From the NCBI GenBank assembly GCA_003133425.1, contig PKXI01000219.1, positions 1 to 14,321 of the forward strand: a stretch of DNA of 14,321 nucleotides. Direction: 5' to 3'. The position numbers were made by a program, and so were the translations under genes. Every line of letters begins with the position of its first letter. The first letter of the stretch is position 1. The stretch comes from Acidobacteriaceae bacterium (GTDB lineage Bacteria; Acidobacteriota; Terriglobia; Terriglobales; Acidobacteriaceae). This document shows, piece by piece, positions 1-6,499 of this stretch. Under the pieces are notes generated by a model. The model was not told the DNA's origin and did no database searches. It saw only the letters and a program-made list of their open reading frames with translations.

Positions 1-6
1 CTAGGT

Positions 7-1830
7 TTAAGCGGGCTTTCCATTCTTCAGGAACAGCGAGAATCCGCCGCTCTCGCCGCCGTCGGCCAGCAGCACTCCATCCGCGCCTCCGGCTGGAATG
101 TCGACAAACGCCGCAATGGTGTGGGAGTGATTCTCATAAGCCGGCGTAAGCGAGACATAGAGATGCCCTGTCCCCGCGTAGTAGCTGAAGTGCATGCCCG
201 TGGGTCGCGCCTGACGGCCTCCCATCCGCGGATCGAGCGGGTATACCTGGTTCCTCGTTGCTTCCACGTCGAACAGTGCCTGCAATTCCTTGAGCTTGTC
301 AGGGAATTGAGCCGCAAGGTTATCGGCTTCGGAGTAATCCGTGGTCAGGTTGTAGAGCTCCCACGGCTGCTGCATCATGGTCTCGGGGGCTGTGCCGTAG
401 ATCCACGGAAGAATACCGCTGCGAGCTGAGGCCATCCATCCATCACTGTAGATGGCGCGATTGCCCATCATCTCGAAGTACTGCCGGGTTCGAGTGGCGG
501 GTGCATTTGCCGACGCGAAGCTCGACACCATGCTGACGCCGTCTACGCGCTGCTGCTTTACGCCGTTTACTTCTACCGGCTCGGGAAGCCCCGCCGCATC
601 GAGGATCGTCGGTGCAACATCGGTCACATCTTCAAACTGGGTGCGAATGCCGCCAACATCCTTGATGCGTTTTGGCCAATAAACCACCATGGGATCGCGC
701 GTGCCGCCAAGATGAGAAGCGATGCGCTTGCCCCATTGGAAGGGCGCGTTACCGGCCCACGCCCAACCGACCGGGTAATGCGGCGTGGTGTGCGGGCCGC
801 CCAGTTCATCAAGCCTGGCCAGCGATTCAGCAGTGTTGTCTTCGATGCCGTTTGCCTGCGCCATCATGTTGGATGTGCCGCGCAGGCCGCCTTCAAGGCT
901 GGCGCCGTTGTCCCCGGCGATATAGATGATCATGGTGTTGTCCATCTGTCCCGTGTCACCGATGGCATCAAGAACACGGCCCAGCTCGTGATCGTTCTGC
1001 GCAGTAAAGCCGGCATAGATTTCCATCAAACGCTCGGCCACTTTCTTCTGGTCCGCAGTCAGCGAGTCCCACGCAGGAATCGCGGCGGGTCGCGGCGTGA
1101 GCTTCGTATCCTGCGGCACCACGCCGAGCTTCTTCTGCTGCTCAAGAACGATCTCGCGATAGCGGTCCCAGCCCATATCGAACTTGCCTTTGAATTTGTC
1201 GATCCAGGCCTTGGGAGCCTGGAGCGGCGCGTGGCTGGCTCCTGGTGCGTAGTACATGAAGAAAGGTCTATCCGGTGCGAGCGACTTCTCCGCCTTAATC
1301 CATGCAATAGCCTTGTTGGCGAGATCCTCATTCAACGTGTAGTCGCTCTTGCGGCCTGGCGGAGCAATCATCTCGATAGGCTGCGTGCCCAGCGTGAGTT
1401 CCGGGTACCACTGGTTGGTTTCGCCATTCAGAAATCCGAAATAGTAGTCGAAGCCCTGGTGCGTGGGCCAGTGATCGAACGGGCCTGAGAGCGTGCACTC
1501 GCGTTCGGGAATCAAGTGCCACTTGCCGAAAGCTGCGGTGGCGTAGCCGTTCTCGCGCAGCACTTCAGAGACCAGTGCGGCGCTCTTGGGAATCGCGGAG
1601 TTGTAGCCGGGGTAGTCGGTGCTCCAGTTGGTGATGGTGCCCATGCCGACTGCGTGGTGATTGCGTCCTGTGAGCAACGCGGCGCGCGTGGGCGAGCAGA
1701 GAGCTGTTACATGGAAGCGCGTGTAGCGAAGGCCACCCGCCGCAAGCCGGTCCAAAGTCGGCGTGGGAATAAGCCCGCCGAAAGTGGAGGATTGCCCGTA
1801 GCCTTGATCGTCGAGCAGAACCACCAGCAC
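7..1830 (-). CDS. AtsA-type arylsulfatase, catalytic part (main open segment of a probably broken gene)
   Basis: Hydrolyses sulfate esters; family S1 sulfatase of the long AtsA type (COG3119). The open frame covers 607 codons. It begins at the first metal-binding strand (DD at residues 7-8 of the segment) and carries the formylglycine motif CSPTR at residues 45-49, followed by LLTGR and the GKWHL block. The closest familiar pattern is the roughly 790-residue mycobacterial AtsA, with matching blocks such as ALCSPTRAALLTGR, ETNQWYP and RYREIVLE. The GTG at 1828-1830 is the first conventional start after an in-frame TAG at 1954-1956. It is unlikely to be the native start: the preceding 41 codons (RTVLPI..., ADSTPD..., APEGAPN) match the usual mature N-terminus of the family. 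The C-terminus stops at GKPA with TAA at 7-9, where relatives continue with Y-x-Y-N and about 140 more residues. The family call is firm; function of the present allele is doubtful. Confidence 0.85.
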   Translation of the reverse strand: MLVVLLDDQGYGQSSTFGGLIPTPTLDRLAAGGLRYTRFHVTALCSPTRAALLTGRNHHAVGMGTITNWSTDYPGYNSAIPKSAALVSEVLRENGYATAAFGKWHLIPERECTLSGPFDHWPTHQGFDYYFGFLNGETNQWYPELTLGTQPIEMIAPPGRKSDYTLNEDLANKAIAWIKAEKSLAPDRPFFMYYAPGASHAPLQAPKAWIDKFKGKFDMGWDRYREIVLEQQKKLGVVPQDTKLTPRPAAIPAWDSLTADQKKVAERLMEIYAGFTAQNDHELGRVLDAIGDTGQMDNTMIIYIAGDNGASLEGGLRGTSNMMAQANGIEDNTAESLARLDELGGPHTTPHYPVGWAWAGNAPFQWGKRIASHLGGTRDPMVVYWPKRIKDVGGIRTQFEDVTDVAPTILDAAGLPEPVEVNGVKQQRVDGVSMVSSFASANAPATRTRQYFEMMGNRAIYSDGWMASARSGILPWIYGTAPETMMQQPWELYNLTTDYSEADNLAAQFPDKLKELQALFDVEATRNQVYPLDPRMGGRQARPTGMHFSYYAGTGHLYVSLTPAYENHSHTIAAFVDIPAGGADGVLLADGGESGGFSLFLKNGKPA

Positions 1831-1953
1831 GTTGGGTGCACCCTCAGGAGCACGGACGGCGAAAGGCGCGTCGGGAGTGGAATCGGCGTAGGTGGTTCCA
1901 ATGGTTCCATGAAACCGTGTGGGCGTAATCGGCAGGACGGTGCGATTTGGTTC

Positions 1954-2088
1954 CTAGGCCGCGGAGGATTGGAATGCGCCGACCAGCAACGCTGTGGTCA
2001 GCGCACAAGTCTTTTGCGTCGATACCGCTGTAAAGCGACTGGATCTGAAGGTTTTAGCAGATTCGTTGAGCATAGTCATTTCAGCCAT
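1954..2088 (-). pseudogene. Signal-peptide portion of the sulfatase gene, separated by an in-frame amber codon
   Basis: Reading upstream in the sulfatase frame past the TAG at 1954-1956 gives 44 open codons starting with ATG at 2086-2088, with a second ATG at 2077-2079. GGGAG just upstream can serve as a ribosome-binding site, and its spacing suits the 2079 start better. The peptide has a basic stretch (K, R, R, K) followed by a hydrophobic core (CALTTALLVGAFQ) and ends SSAA, a plausible signal-peptidase I site. The next codon would be residue +1, which is often Gln; a single C-to-T change turns CAG into TAG. Beyond the stop the frame continues directly into the conserved mature N-terminus. 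No frameshift is needed, so one nonsense codon separates the export signal from the enzyme. A sequencing error at this base is the main alternative. Confidence 0.72.
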
Positions 2089-2156
2089 ACTCCCGTGGTG
2101 AGAATACCCGCAAATACATGCAGCACACCAGCTTGCATTGAAGGTCGCTTTTGGGG
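2089..2156. other. Divergent intergenic region upstream of the sulfatase
   Basis: This stretch should hold the leftward promoter for the sulfatase. I see only weak matches to -35/-10 hexamers on the minus strand and no convincing operator. It lies back to back with the strong rightward promoter at 2157-2185. Confidence 0.35.
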
Positions 2157-2185
2157 TTGACCCGAATTCCGGCCATTGTTATAGT
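2157..2185 (+). promoter_or_regulatory. Near-consensus sigma70-type promoter for the leader ORF and receptor
   Basis: TTGACC at 2157-2162 and TATAGT at 2180-2185 are separated by exactly 17 bases, each matching the consensus hexamer in five of six positions. Transcription would start about 2191-2193, giving a 5' leader of roughly 470 bases before the receptor start at 2662. The ATG of the cysteine-rich leader ORF is at 2192, at or next to the predicted start site. Confidence 0.65.
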
Positions 2186-2191
2186 TGCATC

Positions 2192-2260
2192 ATGAGCTTT
2201 TGCCTCAAGCTGGTGTTGTGTCTCGCGTGTCGTTGCGCGTCACATCGGTCTTGTGGGTAA
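2192..2260 (+). CDS. Cysteine-rich leader peptide (22 codons), apparently leaderless
   Basis: ATG at 2192 opens a 22-codon ORF ending in TAA at 2258-2260. Five of the 22 residues are cysteine (positions 4, 10, 13, 15, 21), clustered as CLACRC at residues 10-15. Three of the five Cys codons are TGT, which I expect to be the less used synonym in a GC-rich genome. No Shine-Dalgarno is needed if, as the promoter spacing predicts, the transcript begins at or within a base or two of the ATG. The last four codons lie inside the 5' arm of the following hairpin (2247-2257). Leaderless polycysteine leader ORFs that attenuate downstream genes in response to cysteine are known from mycobacteria; assigning that role here is inference. 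The ORF is short, so chance occurrence is possible, but promoter, start position and composition agree. Confidence 0.55.
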   Translation: MSFCLKLVLCLACRCASHRSCG

Positions 2261-2332
2261 GCAGTTCGAAGACTTAGCCGAATCCCATAAGACCGCGTTT
2301 CAGCCCAGTTGCTGACGCGGCCTTTGTCTTTT
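2236..2332 (+). promoter_or_regulatory. Candidate attenuator: competing hairpins with a terminator-like end
   Basis: Helix A pairs 2247-2257 (GGTCTTGTGGG) with 2284-2294 (CCCATAAGACC): 11 pairs including one G-U, which forms only in plus-strand RNA. A terminator-like hairpin pairs 2293-2298 (CCGCGT) with 2315-2320 (ACGCGG), extended by CAG/CTG across a two-base bulge, and is followed by the T-rich CCTTTGTCTTTT. A third pairing, CGCGTCA at 2236-2242 with TGACGCG at 2313-2319, would enclose helix A and sequester the terminator's 3' arm. The last two structures are mutually exclusive. The leader ORF runs through the 5' partners, as expected for ribosome-controlled attenuation. Which state goes with which ribosome position cannot be settled from sequence alone. 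Confidence 0.45.
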
Positions 2333-2366
2333 CGGGGAGTCTGGAAAGATCCGGCTTCTGTGGCTT

Positions 2367-2402
2367 CCCACCCTTGAATCAAAGAACGATTCGAGGATGG
2401 GG
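2367..2402. repeat. Long imperfect palindrome, REP-like
   Basis: CCCACCCTTGAATC (2367-2380) pairs with GATTCGAGGATGGG (2388-2401) around a 7-base loop. Twelve of 14 positions are Watson-Crick; the other two are G-U on one strand or the other. There is no T-run, so it is not an intrinsic terminator. The form, a G-rich arm ending in GGTGCCCGGC, suggests a dispersed intergenic palindrome. I cannot count genomic copies from this window. Confidence 0.5.
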
Positions 2403-2500
2403 TGCCCGGCAGCAATTTATTACGCAGTTCAGTTTCAGAAACTATGAGCGTGCTTTCTTTCCCATCACGGCTCCTCATGCCTGCCTCCCGGCGGGCTGGC

Positions 2501-2521
2501 TGTTGTTGTTGTTGTTGTTGT
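2501..2521. repeat. Trinucleotide run (TGT)7
   Basis: Seven perfect tandem copies of TGT lie in the receptor's 5' leader, about 140 bases before its start codon. It is not in any supported coding frame. It is prone to slippage and could vary in length among strains. The rest of 2403-2650 shows no gene, and I see no further convincing signal. Confidence 0.7.
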
Positions 2522-2661
2522 CGCTGATCTGATCCCGCAAACAACTTGATTTCAGGCGCACAGAAAGCTCTGCATAGGCAATTCTGCCGCGTGCCTTCAT
2601 CTTCCCCCCGAGCCCCTGAAAAAACGGGTGACCGGCCAATAAAAATTTCAGGAGATCATTT

Positions 2662-5600
2662 GTGACACATAAAGAAAAGTTCTATCGACTAATTGTCGCC
2701 CTGATTCTTGTCTTGCCCATCGTTGCGATTGGCGGAACGACCGCCGTGCACGCGCAGATTGTGGGCGGAACAATCAGCGGCACGGTAAAGGATGCAAGCG
2801 GCGCGCTGCTGGGCGGAGCGTCCGTGACAGTGCGCCAAGTCGAAACCGGAGCCACCCGCTTGCTGACGACAGATGAGGCTGGACGGTTTCATGCGCCGTC
2901 AGTGCCGGTGGGCATTTACTCGGTGACTGTGGCGCACGAAGGCTTTGCGACGCTGCGGCGGACGAGCATCTCTGTGGTGGTTGGGCAGAGCCTGCAACTG
3001 GAATTCGCACTGGGCCTGGATTCCGTGCACCAGGACGTGGTGGTAGACGCCACGGAAGCAAGCGTAAACATCACTTCGCAGCAGACATCGGGGCTGATCG
3101 ACGAGCGCCAGGTGAAAGAGCTGCCGCTGAACGGGCGCAGCTACGATCAACTGCTTACGCTGAATCCCGCGACGGTGAACTACACGGGCCAGCGTTCAGG
3201 CGACATTGGGACGTCGAACTCGTCGGTAGGCAATATGTTTTCAGTGAGCGGGCGTAGGCCGCAGGACAACCTGTTCTTGCTGAATGGCATTGAATACACG
3301 GGAGCGTCGCTGATCAACGTGACGCCGGGCGGCACAAGCGGCGAACTGCTGGGCGTAGACGCAGTGCGCGAGTTCAACGTGGAGACCGATACCTATGGTG
3401 CAAGTTACGGCAAGCGCGATGGGGCGCAGGTGAGCATCGTTACCTCGTCGGGGACGAACAAGCTGCATGGTTCGGCATTTGAGTTTCTGCGCAACAGCGT
3501 TCTGGATGCGCGGAATTATTTTGATGCCGGATCAATTCCGGAGTTCCAGCGCAACCAGTTTGGCGGCTCGGTGGGCGGCCCCATTCGCTCTGACAAACTG
3601 TTTCTCTTCGGCAGCTACGAGGGCTTCCGGCAGAACTGGGGCCTGAGCGCGGTCACACTGGTCCCGGATAACCAGGCGCGGCAGGGCTATCTGCCGAACT
3701 CCTCGGGGGTAGAGCAATACGTCGGCGTAAACTCCGCTGTGGCGCCGCTGCTGGCGTTGTGGCCGCTGCAGAATGGGCCGGAGCTGCTAGCGAACGGCCA
3801 GCTCAGCGGTATTGCGGAAGCATTCAGCCATCCGCCGCAACATATTCGCGAAGACTTCGGCACCACGCGCTTCGACGACAACCTGGGCAGCAAGGACCTG
3901 CTGTTTGCCGTGTACACGATAGATGACAGCGCGGCCAACACGCCGTCGGCGAATCCGTTGAGCCTGGTGAACGAGAGCATGCGCGAACAGGTAGCCAGCG
4001 TGCAGGAGCAGCATGTGTTTTCGCCTTCGTTCCTGAATACGGCGCGGCTGGGATTCTCACGCGCGAGCTACTTCTTCACCGGATACACGCCAGTGCCGGT
4101 TCCGGGCTGGGTCACGGGCAAGCAGATTGGCGCAATCGTGATCAGTGGTAGCACGGCCTCGAATGGGGCGTCGACGATCAGCGGAGCGGGCACCAACGTA
4201 GGCAGCAACAACATAACGTCGCGCAATCTCTTCACTGTGGACGATCACATCTACTGGTCGCACGGGCGGCAACAGATTGAGGCGGGCGGGTGGCTGCAGC
4301 GCTTGCAGTCCAACGACTTGCTGGCGCAGAACCAGTTCGGGCAGGCATCGTTCAGCACCTTGCAGACGTTCCTGCAGGGAACTGTGGCTACGTTTACCGT
4401 GGTGCCTTCGCCCACCGAGCTTGGCTGGCGGTCGCTCGAGGGAGCGGGATTCATCGAAGACACAATCAAGCTGACACCAAGGCTGGAGCTGCGGGCCGGG
4501 CTCCGCTCGGAGTCGACCGATGGATGGAACGAAGTGCAGGGACGCGCTGCGAATTACACAATCGTGAACGGCGTGCTGCAAACCCAGCCAGTGGTGGGCA
4601 ACTCAGCGTTGACCAACAATCGCGCAAAATTTCTGCCTTCGCCGCGCGTGGGCTTTGCGTGGGACGTGTGGGGCAACGGGAAGACTGCTGTGCGCGGCGG
4701 CTTCGGACTCTATCACGGGCTGCTGGACACTCTGGATTACCGGCTCGACCAGACCGCGCCGTTCAATACTTCGGAGTCCATCAAGTCGATTGCGGTTTCG
4801 AACCTGAGCATCACGCCGGGCACGCCGCCGCCGGCGGGAAGCAAGGTATCGCCAAGCAATGTACAGCCCGACATTGCCACGCCCGCAGTGCTCGAGTGGA
4901 GTCTGCGCGTCGAGCAGCAGATCGCGCCGCGGACTTCGTTGACGATCGGCTACGTGGGCTCTCACAGCTATCACCAGATTCTTTCTGAAGACATGAACGA
5001 GCCAGGCCCGCTGTACACATCCACTGGCGCGCCGTATTACACCAGCGGGGCAGCACTTGCGAATCCAGCGCTGGCGAACTCGACTTCGTGGGTCTCGCAG
5101 GGCGTGGCGCTTTACAACGCGCTGGAGGTGGATGTGCGGCGGAACTTTGGAAGTGGCGTGCAGTTCCGCGGCAACTACACCTACGCAAAGAATCTTGACG
5201 ATGGCTCTGCATGGAATACGAGCGTCAGCGGCAACACGCCGGCGTTTGTTTCGTTCCCATTGAACCCCAAGCTGGACTGGGGACCGGCGGCAACGGATGT
5301 GCGCCATGCGGCTGCACTGAACGGGAGCTACGAGCTGCCGTTCGGGCCGCAGAAGCGGCTCCTGAAAAACGCGTCGTCGCCGGTGAATCTCATCGCCGAG
5401 GGCTGGACGTTGAGCGCGATTGTGAATGCGCAGACAGGGTTCCCGTTTTCGCCGCAACTCGGCTACAACCCCACCGGCAATGGCGACACGCGCAACCCGG
5501 TAAGGCCCAACTGGAATCCGGCGTTCAGCGGCAATCTGTATCCGCACACCCCGACCCAGTACTTCAACCCGCAGGCGTTTTTGCCGCCTGCCGCAGGAAC

Positions 5601-5868
5601 TTTCGGCAACGTCTCACGCGATGCGCTGACCGGGCCGGGGCTCTTCGGGCTGGATTTCTCAGCCTCCAGAAGCGCGCACCTCACGGAGCGGCTGGGGTTG
5701 CAGTTCCGGGCCGAGTTCTTCAATATCCTCAACCACACCAACTTCTCCACGCCAAATGAGGTGGTGTACACCTCGGCGACATCGGGAATTTCGCCCACGG
5801 CGGGCTTGGTGACCGCTACTTCCACGACGTCGCGGCAGATTCAATTTGGAGCCAAGCTCCAGTTTTAG
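2662..5868 (+). CDS. TonB-dependent receptor, Oar-like, with N-terminal carboxypeptidase-regulatory-like domain
   Basis: Outer-membrane receptor of 1068 residues that would import a substrate using TonB/proton-motive energy. The GTG start is supported by GGAG at 2651-2654, seven bases upstream. Residues 1-31 form a signal peptide (KEK, hydrophobic core, cleavage after AVHA). Residues about 35-115 are a carboxypeptidase-regulatory-like beta-sandwich (GTISGTVKDASGALL... through GIYSVTV). Residues about 130-250 are the plug (LPLNGRSYDQLLTL, FSVSGRRPQDN, VREFNVETD). The remainder is the barrel, ending in the expected terminal Phe (QFGAKLQF). Length and order are typical of the family expanded in Acidobacteriota. 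The substrate is not readable from sequence. The divergent sulfatase and the cysteine-rich leader ORF suggest a sulfated or sulfur-containing ligand (inference). It forms a single-gene unit with a long leader and its own terminator. Confidence 0.93.
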   Translation: MTHKEKFYRLIVALILVLPIVAIGGTTAVHAQIVGGTISGTVKDASGALLGGASVTVRQVETGATRLLTTDEAGRFHAPSVPVGIYSVTVAHEGFATLRRTSISVVVGQSLQLEFALGLDSVHQDVVVDATEASVNITSQQTSGLIDERQVKELPLNGRSYDQLLTLNPATVNYTGQRSGDIGTSNSSVGNMFSVSGRRPQDNLFLLNGIEYTGASLINVTPGGTSGELLGVDAVREFNVETDTYGASYGKRDGAQVSIVTSSGTNKLHGSAFEFLRNSVLDARNYFDAGSIPEFQRNQFGGSVGGPIRSDKLFLFGSYEGFRQNWGLSAVTLVPDNQARQGYLPNSSGVEQYVGVNSAVAPLLALWPLQNGPELLANGQLSGIAEAFSHPPQHIREDFGTTRFDDNLGSKDLLFAVYTIDDSAANTPSANPLSLVNESMREQVASVQEQHVFSPSFLNTARLGFSRASYFFTGYTPVPVPGWVTGKQIGAIVISGSTASNGASTISGAGTNVGSNNITSRNLFTVDDHIYWSHGRQQIEAGGWLQRLQSNDLLAQNQFGQASFSTLQTFLQGTVATFTVVPSPTELGWRSLEGAGFIEDTIKLTPRLELRAGLRSESTDGWNEVQGRAANYTIVNGVLQTQPVVGNSALTNNRAKFLPSPRVGFAWDVWGNGKTAVRGGFGLYHGLLDTLDYRLDQTAPFNTSESIKSIAVSNLSITPGTPPPAGSKVSPSNVQPDIATPAVLEWSLRVEQQIAPRTSLTIGYVGSHSYHQILSEDMNEPGPLYTSTGAPYYTSGAALANPALANSTSWVSQGVALYNALEVDVRRNFGSGVQFRGNYTYAKNLDDGSAWNTSVSGNTPAFVSFPLNPKLDWGPAATDVRHAAALNGSYELPFGPQKRLLKNASSPVNLIAEGWTLSAIVNAQTGFPFSPQLGYNPTGNGDTRNPVRPNWNPAFSGNLYPHTPTQYFNPQAFLPPAAGTFGNVSRDALTGPGLFGLDFSASRSAHLTERLGLQFRAEFFNILNHTNFSTPNEVVYTSATSGISPTAGLVTATSTTSRQIQFGAKLQF

Positions 5869-5890
5869 AGCAATATTGAACAGTAGGAAG

Positions 5891-5932
5891 GGCCGCTCGC
5901 GGGGTAGGTTCGAGGAGCGGCCTTTTTCTTTT
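5891..5932 (+). terminator. Rho-independent terminator of the receptor gene
   Basis: Perfect 8-bp stem GGCCGCTC (5891-5898) / GAGCGGCC (5915-5922), 16-base loop, then TTTTTCTTTT. It starts 22 bases after the receptor stop codon. Confidence 0.9.
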
Positions 5933-5972
5933 GCGGCTGCTCGTTATTGTCGCGCCAGACATTCTTTAGGGT

Positions 5973-6058
5973 GCGAGAGGGGGGACTTGTGGCTGCGCAG
6001 GCACGCAATCGGCAAAGCGCGTAAGCTCAAGGTAGTAGTTAAAGTCTCCCCCTCTCGC
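5973..6058. repeat. Large imperfect inverted repeat with 53-base spacer
   Basis: GCGAGAGGGGGGACTT (5973-5988) is the reverse complement of AAGTCTCCCCCTCTCGC (6042-6058) apart from one extra base: 16 pairs with a single-base bulge. No T-run follows. The spacer contains no ORF I can support. It lies between the receptor terminator and the small gene at 6127, so it could be a structured leader of that gene, a small RNA or a remnant of a mobile palindrome. The rest of 5933-6126 shows nothing else. Confidence 0.55.
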
Positions 6059-6126
6059 CTCCGGCATTCCAGGCTTCGCTTCAGACGAGCACCGCTCAAG
6101 CACGCAACCGAATGACTGGAATTGCC

Positions 6127-6357
6127 ATGACCCTCATCAAGAAGCGCGATGTAAAGAAGCATTTTGCCGCACGGCGGCGCGCACGCACACATCCATTTAT
6201 CTCCGCAAGCCAGCCCGATGCGACCGGTTTTTCAGGGCCGGCGCCGGACTCTATTCCCGTGAAGCAAAAGGGCTTTGCCAAAGACTTCCTTGGTGAGCAT
6301 TCAGTTCCGGTAAAGCCCATCGAGCCGCGCGTAATCGAAGGTCCTGGGGCGCTGTAG
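6127..6357 (+). CDS. Small hypothetical protein with SQPDATGFSG motif
   Basis: Unrecognised 76-residue protein. It has no signal peptide or membrane segment. The N-terminus is strongly basic (IKKRDVKKHFAARRRARTH, residues 4-22), followed by the compact motif SQPDATGFSG at 28-37 and a proline-rich C-terminal third. I chose the ATG at 6127 over the in-frame ATG at 6112 because a weak GGA lies 7 bases before it, the 6112 start has no ribosome-binding site, and the sequence is coherent from MTLIKKRDVK onward. My impression, unverified, is that short proteins with VK-x-H-x(n)-RR and SQPDATGFSG recur in Terriglobia. The basic N-terminus would suit nucleic-acid or ribosome binding, but no function can be assigned. 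The opposite-strand frame across the area looks like a shadow. Confidence 0.55.
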   Translation: MTLIKKRDVKKHFAARRRARTHPFISASQPDATGFSGPAPDSIPVKQKGFAKDFLGEHSVPVKPIEPRVIEGPGAL

Positions 6358-6406
6358 AACCCTGGGGCTCGAATCGGTGCGCGCCAGCCGTATTCGGCAG
6401 TGGACT

Positions 6407-6434
6407 TTGAGGGAGAAGTCTGGAAGGCGATAAC
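6407..6434 (+). promoter_or_regulatory. Possible promoter of the GT4/GH130 operon
   Basis: TTGAGG (6407-6412) and GATAAC (6429-6434) are spaced 16 bases and match consensus in four of six positions each. The start would be about 60 bases before the ATG at 6500. A small bulged hairpin sits just upstream (6370-6377 with 6388-6396). This is a weak call. Confidence 0.3.
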
Positions 6435-6499
6435 TGCGTGGACGTCTCGCGCGACTGGCCGATTGCTCGTGACACAGAAACAACTGAAAGCAGGACACA

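Noticed and set aside
712..1488. 258-codon open frame on the plus strand
   Set aside because: It is antisense to the sulfatase catalytic domain, whose motifs are unmistakable on the minus strand. The product resembles no family and has no ribosome-binding site.
1707..1910. Alternative minus-strand frame with ATG near the sulfatase start
   Set aside because: It is out of frame with the sulfatase by one base. The conserved mature N-terminus is found in the other frame, so no frameshift is needed.
1..2088. Stop-codon reassignment (TAG or TAA read as sense) to explain the sulfatase stops
   Set aside because: Other genes in the window end naturally with TAG (receptor after its terminal Phe, GH130, cupin, HExxxGH protein) and TAA (OPT), so the standard code is in use.
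2192..2402. Known riboswitch class (SAM, cobalamin, c-di-GMP) upstream of the receptor
   Set aside because: I could not find the conserved core of any of these classes; only the hairpins and the leader ORF are supportable.
2179..2544. 121-codon minus-strand frame with a poly-Gln run
   Set aside because: The Gln run is only the (TGT)7 repeat read backwards. The frame crosses the promoter, hairpins and palindrome, and has no homology I can see.
4603..5547. 314-codon minus-strand frame
   Set aside because: Antisense shadow of the receptor barrel; composition is Arg-rich, as expected for a mirrored GC-rich frame.
5846..6115. 89-codon plus-strand frame across the end of the receptor
   Set aside because: It overlaps the receptor C-terminus, runs straight through the intrinsic terminator and has no ribosome-binding site.
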